A DNA stretch of 64,000 bases, from assembly GCA_029959085.1 (NCBI GenBank), contig JARWIR010000016.1:23383499-23447498 (forward strand), written 5' to 3'. The notes under the pieces were generated by a model. That model saw only the letters and a program-made list of their open reading frames with translations. It ran no database searches and had not been told where the DNA came from. The position numbers were made by a program, and so were the translations under genes. This DNA is from Nemophila menziesii. Lineage: Eukaryota; Streptophyta; Magnoliopsida; Boraginales; Hydrophyllaceae. Each line of letters begins with the position of its first letter. Within the stretch, counting starts at the first letter, position 1. Of the stretch, positions 12,014 to 23,035 are shown in pieces.

Positions 12014-13686
12014 ATTCCTTTCGCGGCTTTTTTGGAGTTGCCGCCTCCTTTGTTATTGCCTACCTTCTCCTCCTCATCTTCAAAAGCATCTTCATACTGA
12101 AAATTCATGTCATGATCCTCTCCACCTCCTTCGTAGTCTTTCTCAAAATAATTCTCGCTGCTTTCAAAGTTAGCTTCGTCTTCTTCTTCAGGTTCAAAGT
12201 TCGAGTCTTCTTCATCAATCATGGTTTTTTTGATCTCCATCTCCTTCCCTTTCCCTTTCTTGTTTTCCCTTCTTTCTTCTTCTTCCTTCTCATCTTCAAG
12301 TAAGCTGAATTGGTTTTTGTTAACAAACTCCTCAATTGGGTCAATGACCCTTAACTTCTTAAAGTTGCCAGTCACTTTCGAGTTGACTTCCCCACTGCTA
12401 GTCTCAATTCGAATGCCCTTGCCATCTCTTCTTCTTTTAACTGTTTGTTGCGAATTGGAGGAAGTGTCCATATGTTGATTCGACGTATTGCTCTGATTAG
12501 CTACATATTTGCCCTTAAGCTTCCTCATTTCTTCTTCAAAAGCCAACAGTGCTGCTCGTACATTCCCTTCATTTTCATCTTCATCCTCATTGGTGATTCC
12601 ACGGATTTTCTTAAAAGCCTCCATCTTCTGAGTGGACTCATGTAATTCATTTCGAAGATCATGGATTTGTTTGTTCCAGTTCTCCCACTCCTGATCTTCT
12701 TTCTCTCTTTCTTCATCTTCTTGAAATTGCTTTTTTGACTTACTCGTACCACCTTTTTTTGTGTAATTGAACTTGTTTAAAATATCCCCTTCTTCAGAAC
12801 TGATTTGAATGCTTCTTATAGGATTATTGTACCTGGTACTTGGACCTGCATACTTGATATTCTTATCATTATATATGTAGTTAGTAAATTCACCATTAGT
12901 ATTAATGTGAAGACCATATATGGGATTAAAAGGTGGGAATTTTGCTACATTATCAATACTCCATGAAACCTTCCTGCGTTCATCTATATCTTCCACCTGT
13001 TTTATACTCTTGACAGGACATTCTCCGTATTGGTGGCCTATTCTTCCACATCTAAAGCACAGAAGACCCGTGTTCTCATACTGAAACACCACCCAAGCAG
13101 CACCTTCTTCTTGATATAGATATGCACCAGGTGGAAGGGGGTATTTTGTGTTAACTCTGATTCGAAACCTAAGGACCTTAACATCACAGTTTTGTGATGT
13201 GGGAAAATCCACAGCTTCAATCTTGATGAAACAAACTTCAAGTGCTTTCACAGTCTCCAGATTGTTCTGTTTAAACGCAAGACCTCTCACTTGGACCCAG
13301 ATTGATGAGTAGTCAGTAGGCAGGTCATTAAAATCCACTACTAAAGGCCAGATGGTCATACTTAAGTGTAGTTTTTGGTACAACCCCGGCCTCATTTCCC
13401 ACACACGCTTAAATTCCCTTTCATTGAAAATCTCCAGTTTGAACATGTTTTCCTTTACATCAGTTAACCTGTAATGTCCTTGAATACCCCACCTATCTTC
13501 AATAAAGTTCCTCAGTTGGACTGCATAAATTGGGGTTGTGCCAATAGCCTTAATAAGGATAGCCTTCTCTTCCTTCATGCTCTCAGTAAGTCTAGCCTTC
13601 GAACCGATGTTGATAACTCCCAGCTTTCTTGCCTTGTGGTCATTCAGCGGTATAATAGGAAGAGCATGGTGATCTCTGGTAGCCAT
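12010..13686 (-). CDS. LINE-1 ORF1: DUF4283 / zinc-knuckle RNA-binding protein
   Basis: A 558-aa protein from the ATG at 13686 (MATRDHHALPIIP). It has an N-terminal DUF4283-type region (FIEDRWGIQGHYRLTDV, then VWEMRPGLYQ, about residues 50-190), a CX2CX4HX4C knuckle (CFRCGRIGHQYGEC), then an acidic and lysine-rich low-complexity tail with probable coiled coil (EEEMRKLKGKY). This is the standard plant L1 ORF1 architecture, expected to coat the element RNA. The same frame stays open upstream to 14442, but that part translates into hydrophobic, biased sequence typical of a leader, so I chose the internal ATG. Its TGA shares bases with the ORF2 ATG. Confidence 0.88.
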   Translation of the reverse strand: MATRDHHALPIIPLNDHKARKLGVINIGSKARLTESMKEEKAILIKAIGTTPIYAVQLRNFIEDRWGIQGHYRLTDVKENMFKLEIFNEREFKRVWEMRPGLYQKLHLSMTIWPLVVDFNDLPTDYSSIWVQVRGLAFKQNNLETVKALEVCFIKIEAVDFPTSQNCDVKVLRFRIRVNTKYPLPPGAYLYQEEGAAWVVFQYENTGLLCFRCGRIGHQYGECPVKSIKQVEDIDERRKVSWSIDNVAKFPPFNPIYGLHINTNGEFTNYIYNDKNIKYAGPSTRYNNPIRSIQISSEEGDILNKFNYTKKGGTSKSKKQFQEDEEREKEDQEWENWNKQIHDLRNELHESTQKMEAFKKIRGITNEDEDENEGNVRAALLAFEEEMRKLKGKYVANQSNTSNQHMDTSSNSQQTVKRRRDGKGIRIETSSGEVNSKVTGNFKKLRVIDPIEEFVNKNQFSLLEDEKEEEERRENKKGKGKEMEIKKTMIDEEDSNFEPEEEDEANFESSENYFEKDYEGGGEDHDMNFQYEDAFEDEEEKVGNNKGGGNSKKAAKGI

Positions 13687-14641
13687 TTTGAGACCTGCAC
13701 ACACAGCAAAGCAAACTACAACCCACAGATGAAAAAAGGATTTAGAGCAGAAAGGAAATACACAGAAATGTAAGGGCGAAGAGTAGGACACAGTACAAGT
13801 AGAGGGAGTACAGGGAAATAAGTGTAAGAAAGAGGAAAGAGAGAAAGTGAGAAACCAAACTCCCTTTCTTCGTTTATATAGCTCCATCTTGGAAATCCCT
13901 CTAATACTCGTCTCGAAAATGTAATAAGTAGCTAAGTAGTGATCTTGAGTGCTTTGATAATTGCAACAGTCTAACCTGCAGCTAACCTCTCTAATATCTC
14001 TAATTAAATAATCACCTAACCTCATTATTATTGTTGGAACTCCCACTTTGCAGTAGCTTTGTTTGGTCAGCCGTCTTTCTTGTGTTAAGCACACACGCTT
14101 CACTTCGTCGCTTCGACTCCCCGAGGATTTAATCCTACTCGGCCAAGTTGAGACCTGCACGAAAAGATTTCCAAAGAGAAAAAACAAAAGATAAGAAGCG
14201 TGCTTAACCTCGAAACCCAAAACCATCTGAGCAGCAGAGTGGTGGAGATCGAGACACCCGCTACTCCACTTCAGCTTTCTCCTTGTATCATCATTAATCT
14301 TAGCTTCGATCCCTTCAACTTTACTGATTATGGGTAAGTAGCCAATAGATGATTGATGCTTCCGCTTAGAAACCCCTATCCCCAAATTTATTATACCTAA
14401 CCCTAATGATTGCTCCCCTTCCCCATCCGATGTAATCCCCATCTCAAGAAGAGAATGGGGATAAGTAAGTAGAGAGAGCCTAACACGCTAGAAGCGGGAG
14501 ACCCAGATAGCACCACCAAAGAAGGTGGATAAGATGCAAGAAAAAAAATTCGAAAAGAAGGCGTGAAAACGAAGAGAGAGGCGAGAGAGCGTAAACCTAG
14601 AGAGAGAAAAATTTCTGTTGTCTCAAGCACAATGTGATATG
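13687..14641 (-). promoter_or_regulatory. LINE-1 5' leader, presumed internal promoter
   Basis: 955 bp between the 5' target-site match and the ORF1 start. The coding strand is CT-rich near its 5' end (tttctctctctagg, ctctctcgcctctctcttcg). A TGCAGGTCTCAA motif occurs twice, just before the ORF1 ATG (about 13690-13700) and near 14150-14160, and looks like a splice acceptor or a partial duplication. LINE leaders normally carry the promoter, but I see no defined box. Confidence 0.5.
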
Positions 14642-14995
14642 TTACATGGTTCAATTTGGCCATCGGCTTTGAAAAGTTCAATTTGATTTACATTTTTAAT
14701 GTTGTTTATTATAGTGGAGGAATTGATAATTTTTATTGGAGCCTTTATCTATCTAAGTTATCTATCTAACATTATAGTGGAGGAATTGATAATTTACACT
14801 AAAGCAAAAATTAATTCCGTTGATGGGAATCGAACCCAGATTCCCTGGTAGAAGGGGCCAGATCAATCTTGGTCACCACTTATGTTTAGCCAAATTAAAT
14901 CCTGACCACTACTTATGTTTGGCCAAATTTAATCCTGACCACCACTTATACGGGTAAATCTGGACTGTAGAAAAAAATCTGAAATATAATATTAA

Positions 14996-15044
<49 letters not shown>

Positions 15045-15379
15045 TTCAAATAGGAATTAATTACTTACAATTATCTTGGTCTTTTTTTTTATGTCGACCA
15101 CTTATCTACTTAGGTGAACTAATAAGCTATTTAATAATTTTTAAAAGCTTACTACAATTTATTTAATTTACTTTATTTTGTTTATCGTACACAATTTTTT
15201 TTTCTAAACAAAAAAAACTCATGATGATTAACTAAAGTTATTTACACAATAAAGTTCAATAACCTTCAATATATATAATTCCAAAAAAAATTACTTTCAA
15301 CAATTAAAAGAAAATAAATAAATATTGAATAAAACATTGAGAAATTATTATCCAAAAATTCTTCTAATGAATTTTTTTA
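14642..15379. other. Repeat-rich spacer between LINE-1 and MULE A
   Basis: It contains attatagtggaggaattgat twice (about 14710 and 14773); a tRNA-like box B on the minus strand (gggttcgattccc near 14826-14838); a 33-bp tandem array (14867-14962); a (TA)n microsatellite (about 14998-15040); and at 15084-15250 a diverged copy of sequence also present at 283-470 and 23318-23505 (shared tatgtcgacca, tttgtttatcgtac and catgatgatta blocks). I see no gene. Confidence 0.6.
14867..14962 (+). repeat. 33-bp tandem repeat, about 2.8 copies
   Basis: Units of the form atcctgaccaccacttatg followed by tttggccaaattta repeat at a 33-bp period with a few substitutions. They lie just after the tRNA-like box B. 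Confidence 0.75.
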
Positions 15380-16735
15380 GGGTGAATTATACATAGGGTC
15401 TTAGCGAAAAATAGAGTAGTGTCTAAAAATCTGTTCTTATTAGGGACCTCATTTTTTACAATTGTCTTTCCTACCCTTACTAACACTAAAAGACAAAGAA
15501 AGTGTGATGTCACTGTTTCTCTCTTCACTACCACTACCCACCTACCTCCGACCTCCGACCTCCGACCACCGACCTCCGACCTCCGGTCACCGGTCGTCGG
15601 AAAAAACATAGAGTATCGGATAAAATTGATGAGTATCGGAAAAACTAAGAGTACTCTATAAAATTGCTGAGTACTCTATATATTTTAATGAGTACTATAT
15701 ATATTTTGATGAGTGCTCCGGATAATTTTGATGAGTACTCTATGACTTTTAATGAGTATTCAGATAATTTTAATGAGTACTCCGTAATTTTGAAGAGTAC
15801 TCTGCATATTTGATGAGTATTTTACAAAAATAAATAAAGAATAATCCTAAAATAATAATTTATTCACTTTTCAATCTTTTTTATACAATTTCAAATGAAT
15901 TACAATACAAATAGCAATTCAAATAAATAAAAAAATACTAGCTAGATTTATGTTTGACCAGATCTGGAAAAAAAATCTTGTTGCGTACACAGTACGCTCA
16001 TCACAAAAAAAAAAACAGCGTTGCAGATCTGCCCGAGTGAAGACATATTCAGGCAGAACTCGACCTTCTCCCTCCTCCCAAACCGAGCACCACCACTAGT
16101 CTTTTGATATTCGCCTCCGTGACAGCGCTGCACAGGTTCGACTTCCATGGATGAGTGCTCTTCTTCTTCATCTGCTCCTGCACGGTGCCGACGAGAAGAG
16201 GTGCTCCTCCGTTCGCACCATAACACCTCAACCACCACCTGTCCCCCGTCTTCTCCAGCAGCGTCGAGCACGCTGCATCTTTTCCGGCGACTAGATTCGA
16301 GCAACGCTGCAGCAAGGAAACCTTCGCCGGAGTTACTTTTCCGAGCTGCTGCTTTGCAGATCTGTTCGTGCTGCATTCCTCCGCTCTCCTGCTGTTCCAG
16401 ATTTGTTCCAGTTCGAGATCCAAGCTGCACTGTTGCTGCTTCGTCGAGCGTGAGCTTGGTGACTGTGTTGGTGGGGTTTTCGGTGGTGGTGGTGGCGGTT
16501 TGGGAGCTGGGGGAGAAGATAGAGGTGAGAGAATATTGATATGAAATTATAATGGGTGGGTTTCTAAATTAGTATATATAGAAGACAAAAAATAAAACGA
16601 GGGTATAATTGTAATATGGATTTTGGGTTTCATGTGTTAAATTCTCTTTGAGGTCTTTAGTAAGAAGAGACTCCTAGAGGGGTTGCTATCTGGAAGAGGG
16701 GGGTGTGTTCAAGACCCTAAGTGGCATTTTCTTTT
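15380..16735. mobile_element. MULE A: non-autonomous Mutator-like element (about 1.36 kb)
   Basis: The left end GGGTGAATTATACATAGGG, then TCTTAG, is shared with MULE B. The right end has the inverted TAGGGTCTTGAAC. The left and right thirds align with B (ttagggacctcatttttt and tttcctacccttact at left; tgaggtctttagtaagaaga and a TATA-like tatatata at right). Contents from left: a GACCTCC-type hexamer array (15540-15597), the GAGTACTC array, a CAGATCTGGTCAAAC block near 15951, then a GC-rich segment (15980-16540) with overlapping reading frames that do not match B, so probably not coding. I could not find a clean 9-bp target duplication, so the outer edge is uncertain by a few bases. Confidence 0.72.
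15607..15825 (+). repeat. GAGTACTC palindrome array of MULE A
   Basis: About 11 copies of GAGTACTC or one-step variants (GAGTATCG, GAGTGCTC, GAGTATTC), spaced about 20 bp by AT-rich linkers such as tataattttgat. The linkers and flanks of the last units match MULE B closely (gcatatttgatgagtatttt). Confidence 0.85.
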
Positions 16736-18170
16736 TCTTTTTTATATGTTGAATATATTGGTTATATTTTACTAATGAAAATATATAAATTATTGTAATG
16801 CCCCCTCCATTTTCGTGTCACACTGTCCATCTCCCCGGTGTCGGTGGCCTATCGAATCTGCAACCCCCGGCCTGCTTCGTCAAGGCCTCGGTGAGACGGG
16901 CTTCGTGGGCCCAATACGCTTTTGCTTCTTTACCTATAACGTCTGCATTTGTACAGTTAGATGGCTTAGCCCATTCGAAGGCCCAACTAAATGAGGTTGA
17001 TGTTATAATATATCATGCCTTTACGCTTATTGGTATGGATTCGTTTGGCTTTTCTTCATTTTACAAGGTTGGATTCTTTGTTTTATGGCTTTACCAAGCA
17101 TGGGTCTTTGCTCATTCAGTCTGGCTTCCTTGTTCTGGTGTGTTGGATTTCAAGTCACGATGGTCCGACTCAACTTGTGGGATGTCTTGGACTTCCTGAT
17201 AGGTAAGCAGAGCTTTATGGATTTGATCAGATGGGTTAACTGCTTCGTTAGTTTACTTGGTTATTGGGTGTATTTTTGTTTTCCTGGCCTAGTATTCTGC
17301 TTTCCCTCGCTAATGGCTGGTGGAGGTTCACTTTGGGTTAATTTTATTTGTTCAGTTGGTTTTGTTTTTTGGAGTTCCAGGTGTATGCTGTTCACTTGGC
17401 ATTTTCTCATTTCGGTTCTTATTTGTTCGATATTTTGACTTGCACTAGTGTTGGGTTGTGGAAGAGGAGGCTATACTGTGGTCTTGTGCGTCGGTGTTGT
17501 TTCTCAGTTTCTTGCAGGTTCCCAACAATCACGGGCGATGATTCATTCGAGGACTTGGTTAATCATTTAGTTGAGTCAGACATTAGAAGTTTCGGGTTTT
17601 GTCGTTCAGTCGGGGTTTCTGGTGTTTGGATCATCCTTGTTTGGCTAGTTTGGCTTGTGAATATATCGTTTGGCTAGAGAAGGGGTCTTTGTGCTTTCGC
17701 TCAACCTTTTCTGTCTCGGGTATACGTTATTATCACTTGGGCTAGTGATACTTTCTTTGGTCTGAGGGCTATAAGGACTTTTGTTATTGTTAATGCAACT
17801 GTCGTCTTAGCTTATACTTTGGGTATGCGAGTCTGTTTCAAGTTGGTAACTACGAGAGTTCGTTTTATGGTAGTCGATTTACTCCCCCCTTGTTCTGAGG
17901 TTTAAGTTTGTCTTTCTTAAGGATCGTGTTTGTTAGACCCTTCGCAATCTAAGCCCGCTACTTCGGTCGCATGTACGTTTCTAGTTCATTTTGGGAAGAG
18001 GTTACAGTTCGAGAGTATCTTGTTTGATATTTGTTCTAATTATTTTAGTCATTTTCTTGTTGTTTTTTGTATTTTTTTTTTCTTTGAATTTGGTGGGTCA
18101 AACCCGAATAATTTGTAACCTTTCTTTTATTTAATATAACCTTTTAGAAACAAAACCAAAAAAAAAAATG
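16736..18170 (+). other. Unclassified block ending in an A-run
   Basis: From about 16796 the composition changes sharply to G+C-rich and then T/G-rich sequence, with several short overlapping open frames but no recognisable protein. A splice-acceptor-like tttcttgcag lies at about 17506-17516. The block ends in accaaaaaaaaaaa near 18155-18168. It could be a retrotransposed non-coding transcript or an unrecognised non-autonomous retroelement. I could not find target duplications. Confidence 0.3.
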
Positions 18171-18397
18171 CATTGGTTTTTATCTTAAATGTTTGAGTTA
18201 CATTTAATAGTGATCAAGGATGCTACATTTAATAATGATAGATGTTGCATCCAATTAATACAAACCGAACCGCTCGTCCATAACTAAATTGTTAAAAGGT
18301 ATCCCTCTTTTACCAATCTTTATTTTGTGATCCGCCATTTACTACTTTACAAAAGAATATATATAATAAATAGAGATATTAGAATTCAAGTAGGAAT

Positions 18398-18514
18398 CAA
18401 TCACTTAACCGCCTCTTGCAAAGATATAAATACATATATGTGTTTGAGTTGGAGTCGATAATACTAAATTTATCTACTCAATCACTTAACCGCCTCTTGC
18501 AAAGTTATATATAT
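18398..18514 (+). promoter_or_regulatory. Duplicated TATA region upstream of the SAUR-like gene
   Basis: A 26-bp segment (caatcacttaaccgcctctt, then gcaaag) occurs at 18398-18423 and again at 18479-18504. Each copy is followed directly by a TATA-like sequence (atataaata; ttatatatat). The second lies about 115 bp before the ATG, a normal distance for a plant core promoter plus leader. The 81-bp duplication suggests two possible transcription starts. Confidence 0.5.
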
Positions 18515-18625
18515 TACTCTTCTTTTCACTATTCTTTCATTACCAGATTTCCATCTTCTAAAATTTCAAGCGTTTCGTTCTTTCAAAAAATTCTTTTGCA
18601 ATTTGTTCAACCTTTTTCAAACATC

Positions 18626-19197
18626 ATGCCTACTTTTAAGCTTCCTGGTTTTCTCAAGAAGATCGGTAATAATAACTACACCAAGCTGTCGAAGAATGAT
18701 GAAAATATAAAACCAATTCCGAAAGGTTTTTTCTTGGTTTATGTTGGTGAAGAGAATATAGAACACATCGTACCAATAAAATACCTCTCAACAAAACCTT
18801 TTGCTGTCTTGCGTAAACAATATAATAATATTGATGAAATCCTTAAAGCCAAGAAGCCGATTATTTTGTCCAATTATTCAGTTGCTGCCTTCGATAAAAT
18901 GCTTTGTCAAGCTAAGGATGATCTCAAGGTCGAGAAAGAGACAAAAATAACCATGAAACACATCATATGCGCAATAGGGAATTGTAGTGTAAAGAACCGG
19001 TAATGTGCAAATTTAAGTTTTGAGTTTTTTTTATTCATTCAATTTTATTTTTATTTTTATTTTGGTCTAATTTTTAAGTTTGTTTTCTTTGCAGTGCACA
19101 GTCTTTTGATGACTGGGTAAAAAATTCTAGCAGGCAAGACTGGGTTTACAGCGACGATCATGAATGTATGAGGACACAACATCCGATTTGGAGGTAA
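18626..19197 (+). CDS. SAUR-like (small auxin-up RNA) family protein
   Basis: The ATG at 18626 opens a protein with a SAUR domain: IPKGFFLVYVGEENIEHIVP, then KYLSTKPFAVLRKQY and a short C-terminal part (SNYSVAAFDKMLCQAKDD). SAUR proteins act in auxin-linked growth control, commonly by inhibiting PP2C-D phosphatases. Unspliced, the frame stops at 19003 (125 aa). A good donor at 19000 (cg|gtaatg) and acceptor at 19094 (tttctttgcag) define a 95-bp intron; spliced, the protein is 158 aa with exon 2 (19095-19197) adding AQSFDDWVKNSSRQDWVY and a short tail. Its stop TAA lies inside another strong donor (ag|gtaaga). Most SAUR genes lack introns, so the spliced model is unusual. The usual serine/proline-rich N-terminus is short (MPTFKLPGFLKKIG). 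Confidence 0.72.
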
Positions 19198-19200
19198 GAG

Positions 19201-19204
<4 letters not shown>

Positions 19205-19262
<58 letters not shown>
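19205..19262. repeat. (AT)n microsatellite
   Basis: An uninterrupted AT dinucleotide run of roughly 58 bp just downstream of the SAUR-like stop codon. Confidence 0.95.
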
Positions 19263-19265
<3 letters not shown>

Positions 19266-21649
19266 AAATTAGGTAGTTAGGAAAAATACGAGTATGCCTT
19301 AATTAATTATATGATTGTTTGGATATATAGGGTATATAAGCAAGATAGTATAGAATTTTTTGGATTTATTCTTGTATTCTTGGAGTCTTATCTCGAATTT
19401 ACGATACAATTTAGTTAAAATTTGAGGGTTCTGGTAACGTTAGGTAGTGAATGATTAGTAAGATAACAAGTACGTGACATTTGGTTAGACTTGCAACGAG
19501 GGACTTTTTGCCTAATATCTATGTTTTACCTTCCTTTAGGAAAAATAGTGACTAAGTTTTATCATCCAGAAATATATGTAAACGATCTAAACTATATTGA
19601 AGTATTATTATTTATGGAAAAAGCCATTGGTATCTTGAGTTAGTAAGGTACTCACGGGGATGTTTCATCCTGGTAACCTAAGGTTCTGTGAAATCTGGGA
19701 TTATCGACCCCAACACTCGCTAAAGGGATACAATGAAAGCCCATGACCATATTTATGCATTCACAAGCTCACAAAAAAAAAAAAATCTGAGAAAAAAAGT
19801 GATGCATTTTCACAAGAGCTCAAAATATAAAAAATCTGAGAAAAAAAAAAGTGAAAAATAATACTTCATGAAAAATCTATTTGATGATAAAGTTGCTTGA
19901 CCAAAGTTGGTAAACCAGAAAATATGAAAGTAGAGAAAAACTTGGGGTCTAACTTAGTGTAAGGAAAGAGTTATCCGAAAATGATAAGATATGCATAACT
20001 GTAATTTAGAAACTCATTGATTAACTAAACGTATTGTAGTTGGAGATAAGATTTCAACTTTATTTTTCATATTAGATTAGATTAGATTAGATTGCTGCTT
20101 GCTTCATATACTTAAAATATTCTCTCTTCTCATATATATTCTTTAAGCATAACTGATTTTTTCTTGTGGTTTTTTTCTCTCCCGGTTGGAGGGTTTTCCA
20201 CGAATTATTATATTAATCTGTCAAACAATTGTAATCAACTTTTTCCGGTTTTTAATATAATTAAGATCTTCTTCTTTTATTATCGTATTATTTCATTTTA
20301 TGTTATGTTATATCAACTTGAATGTATAATTTCTCTACCAACAGCTAAAACATAGCTAGCTAGCAAACAATAAAAATAGCCTGAGACTTGAAAGAAACTA
20401 AACTAAAAAATGACTCACTAACCTCTTTTATACGATCAGTTGTATTTGTTATACAAATAAAGCAGAGCCTCAATTCATTTGATCTAGTTGTGAAGAAATT
20501 TGCGATGAAAATCCTCTTGCTTTTCTCGATCCTATTTAACCATATTGTTTCTTTAATCAGTAAACTTAACAAAAGAATTAAACAAATTTTTGTATGTATG
20601 AATCGAAAATCAAATTCAACAAATCGTAATTGCCTTCTTACCTGCGTTCACCATCTTCTAACTCCTCTCTCAGGTCAGGTTCCTTAGTATCTTGACCTTC
20701 CTTTCTGTACAATCATATACATCAAATCTCACTTAGAAATTCTCACTAATCCTATTATTTCCCACTTCTAACAACCTATTAATGGGATTAAATCGCCACT
20801 TCTGAGAGCAGAGGTTACAAAATTTCATCAAACACAAACTATATTATTACAAGATTAAAAATCTTGGATTTGAGGTAGTGTGAGTAGCCATGTCTCTCGA
20901 AGAATATTTTCTGCGATGGACCGAATATTCAGGTTCCTCCTTGCTCGTTTACTCAAAATGTTGGTCTCGCAGCCATAGTACTTCCTGCAATTAAATGATT
21001 CTGATGATGTGTGTGTATAAATCGAAAATCAAATTCAACAAATTCTAGTTACCTTATTACCTGATTATTAGGGTCGATTTTCTTTATTTTACGTTTATGC
21101 TATTGCCATTGTTTGCTTGATTTATACACGTGGTGCTATCTTGATGAGACCAACGACTAGAAAATTATTTGAACAGTTATGGACTCGGTTTGGTAGATTT
21201 AATTTACGGGCCATTTGATTACTAGCCAGTTCAAAAGAAATATCTCTTCTGTAATAAAATAAAGGAATCCAGCCCATTAATTAAAGTAGTTGTAATAATT
21301 TAGTATAACAACCTCGTTTTAATCAATGTGATGATACTTTCCTAGGCATTTTGATTTTTCGGAAAGTTAGTCTTAGGATAGTAGTAGAAAAATCTTGTAA
21401 GTATTTAGTATATATGATCACAAGCCAACTTGCTTTGGAACAAAAAAAAGAAAGATAAGCCAACTACTTTTTTTATGATTTTTTCATACATGTTTAGATT
21501 AATTATAATGAATAAAAAATGATATTACTTAATAATTTACTTTTAGAGATTTTAACAAGGTGGCCAAGTCATGTATTAAAATTGGAATTAGATATATTCA
21601 TGATTATAGAGTGGAGAGATTTTTAACGACTTTATAAACTTCAACTTTC
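19263..21649. other. Non-coding spacer
   Basis: No supported gene. Noted: a GATTA pentamer repeated about five times near 20072-20094; a direct repeat of tcgaaaatcaaattcaacaa at about 20604 and 21019, each followed by a similar run; and A-rich tracts near 19770-19860. The small frames between 20164 and 20687 show no family resemblance. Confidence 0.5.
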
Positions 21650-22680
21650 TTATTGAGTTTTGGCGAAAGGTTGTTCCTATGCGTGGTCTAACAACAAAGT
21701 TAATGATCAACATATTAAGCGAAAATTGGATAGCGCGCTTTGTTTTTAAAATTTATTCATTTATAATCCGAATACTAGTGTCCTTACTCTATTTTTATTG
21801 GTTCATATAATTCTCCTCCAATCATCAACTGAAACCATATTAGGACTAACAATGTTCATTATTTTACGTTTGAGTCATTCGAGATGGATCTTGTAAAAAA
21901 AAAGTCATTCGAGATGGATGATCACACTTGTAAAGATCTATTTCAATTCACGTGGATCCGGATTTGTAAACACATAATTTAGAAGAGTTTGCGATGAAAA
22001 AGAATATATGTGTCGTTATTCTCAAGAATTATAGTAATCATACGTTTAATAATAATCGTATAAAGATCAAGAAGATTTAGAAAAAGCTCACTTTTCTTTA
22101 GAACAATCCTCCGTCGGCTAATAATTTAGACAACGTAAAAATTTTAAAAAATTAATTGGATTAGATGTGGACTATAGAATAAAAATAAATAATAGTCTAG
22201 GAGAGCTAGATTGCTTTCTTCCATGCCTCTACCATTTATAGAGACGTTATATTAACAAAAAAAATAGAGTGAAGATGTCGATTGTATTTGACAAGACGAA
22301 CCAGGCAAAAATATATTTAAAGATCTCTATAAGGATGTGTCTACTTACAACCCTTTGATAGATTTAGATTTTATCCCGTGTAGGATTATTAGGGATTTAA
22401 ATAAAATCTTAATAAGATAATATTGACCATATAATGGTTGGAAAAGCCTTATAGCTGCTGGAAGAGATGTCTTTAAAGATGATATTAAATAGAAAATAAA
22501 AAATGGATTAAATATTTTGTTTAAAGAATACATATGGATCATCAATATTGATAAGGTAATCAAACCAAAGAATACTAATTTAACTATAGTTAATGAGTTT
22601 TTTTACTCTAATGTTAACTCTTGGAATATAAAATTAGTTAGATAAACTTTAACACTAGTGTAGCTGATAAAATAAAAATC
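21650..22680 (+). pseudogene. Decayed LINE ORF2 relic
   Basis: Scattered, frame-shifted remnants of a LINE polyprotein. KGCSYAWSNNKVNDQHIKRK then LDSALC near 21660-21750 matches the endonuclease stretch that reads KGC(F/Y)xTWSN...RxDRxL in intact plant LINEs. GWKSLIAAGRDVFKDDIK near 22435-22490 matches the pre-zf-RVT region (compare WKSLLLGRDNYLKD in LINE-2). TIVNEFFYSNVNSWNIKLV follows at about 22585. The reverse transcriptase core appears deleted. Many stops; much older than the three full-length LINEs. Confidence 0.5.
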
Positions 22681-23035
22681 AATAAAATTTTGAGTTTTAA
22701 TTGTTGTGATACTAATTACTTGTACAAATCAAATGAATATATACCTATTTTTTTTTCTTACTTAGGTTGTCTTAAGATAGTAGAACAACAAAACAAGTAC
22801 ATACGTACTAAGACTTCAATATCCGAAGAGAAAATTCTCATAGGTGTCTTTCATGCACACATATCTTGTGAGTACACACCAAATCCTATCTGGAGGATCA
22901 ATATATGTACAGTAGGCATGGACCTACCTTAAACCCAAATACACTAGCCAATTGGTACAAGCATTCGCTTCCCTATACATTCCTTTAATCACATATAAGG
23001 TATTTTCTTCCAAAATCTTTCTAATTCCCCCAACC

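Larger units (their letters stand above)
7818..14641 (-). mobile_element. LINE-1: near-complete L1-type plant LINE (6.8 kb)
   Basis: A non-LTR retrotransposon read right to left: 5' leader (14641-13687), ORF1 (13686-12010), ORF2 (12013-7884), short 3' UTR with a hairpin, and an A tail seen as 21 T's at 7818-7838. The flanks share ttacatgg (7810-7817 and 14642-14649), consistent with a short target-site duplication at each end; it is shorter than usual, so the 5' boundary is moderately certain. ORF2 is one continuous frame except for a lesion in its last domain, so this copy is young or recently active. Confidence 0.9.

Noticed and set aside
13687..14442. N-terminal extension of LINE-1 ORF1 to 810 aa
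   Set aside because: The frame is open, but the translation is hydrophobic and compositionally odd, and homologous plant ORF1 proteins begin near the internal ATG.
15948..16540. Open frames in the GC-rich part of MULE A (both strands)
   Set aside because: The matching part of MULE B does not keep any of these frames, so they look non-coding.
16798..17677. Chain of overlapping plus-strand frames of 60-133 codons
   Set aside because: Low-complexity, aromatic and Gly/Val-rich peptides in three frames; no motif, no consistent start.
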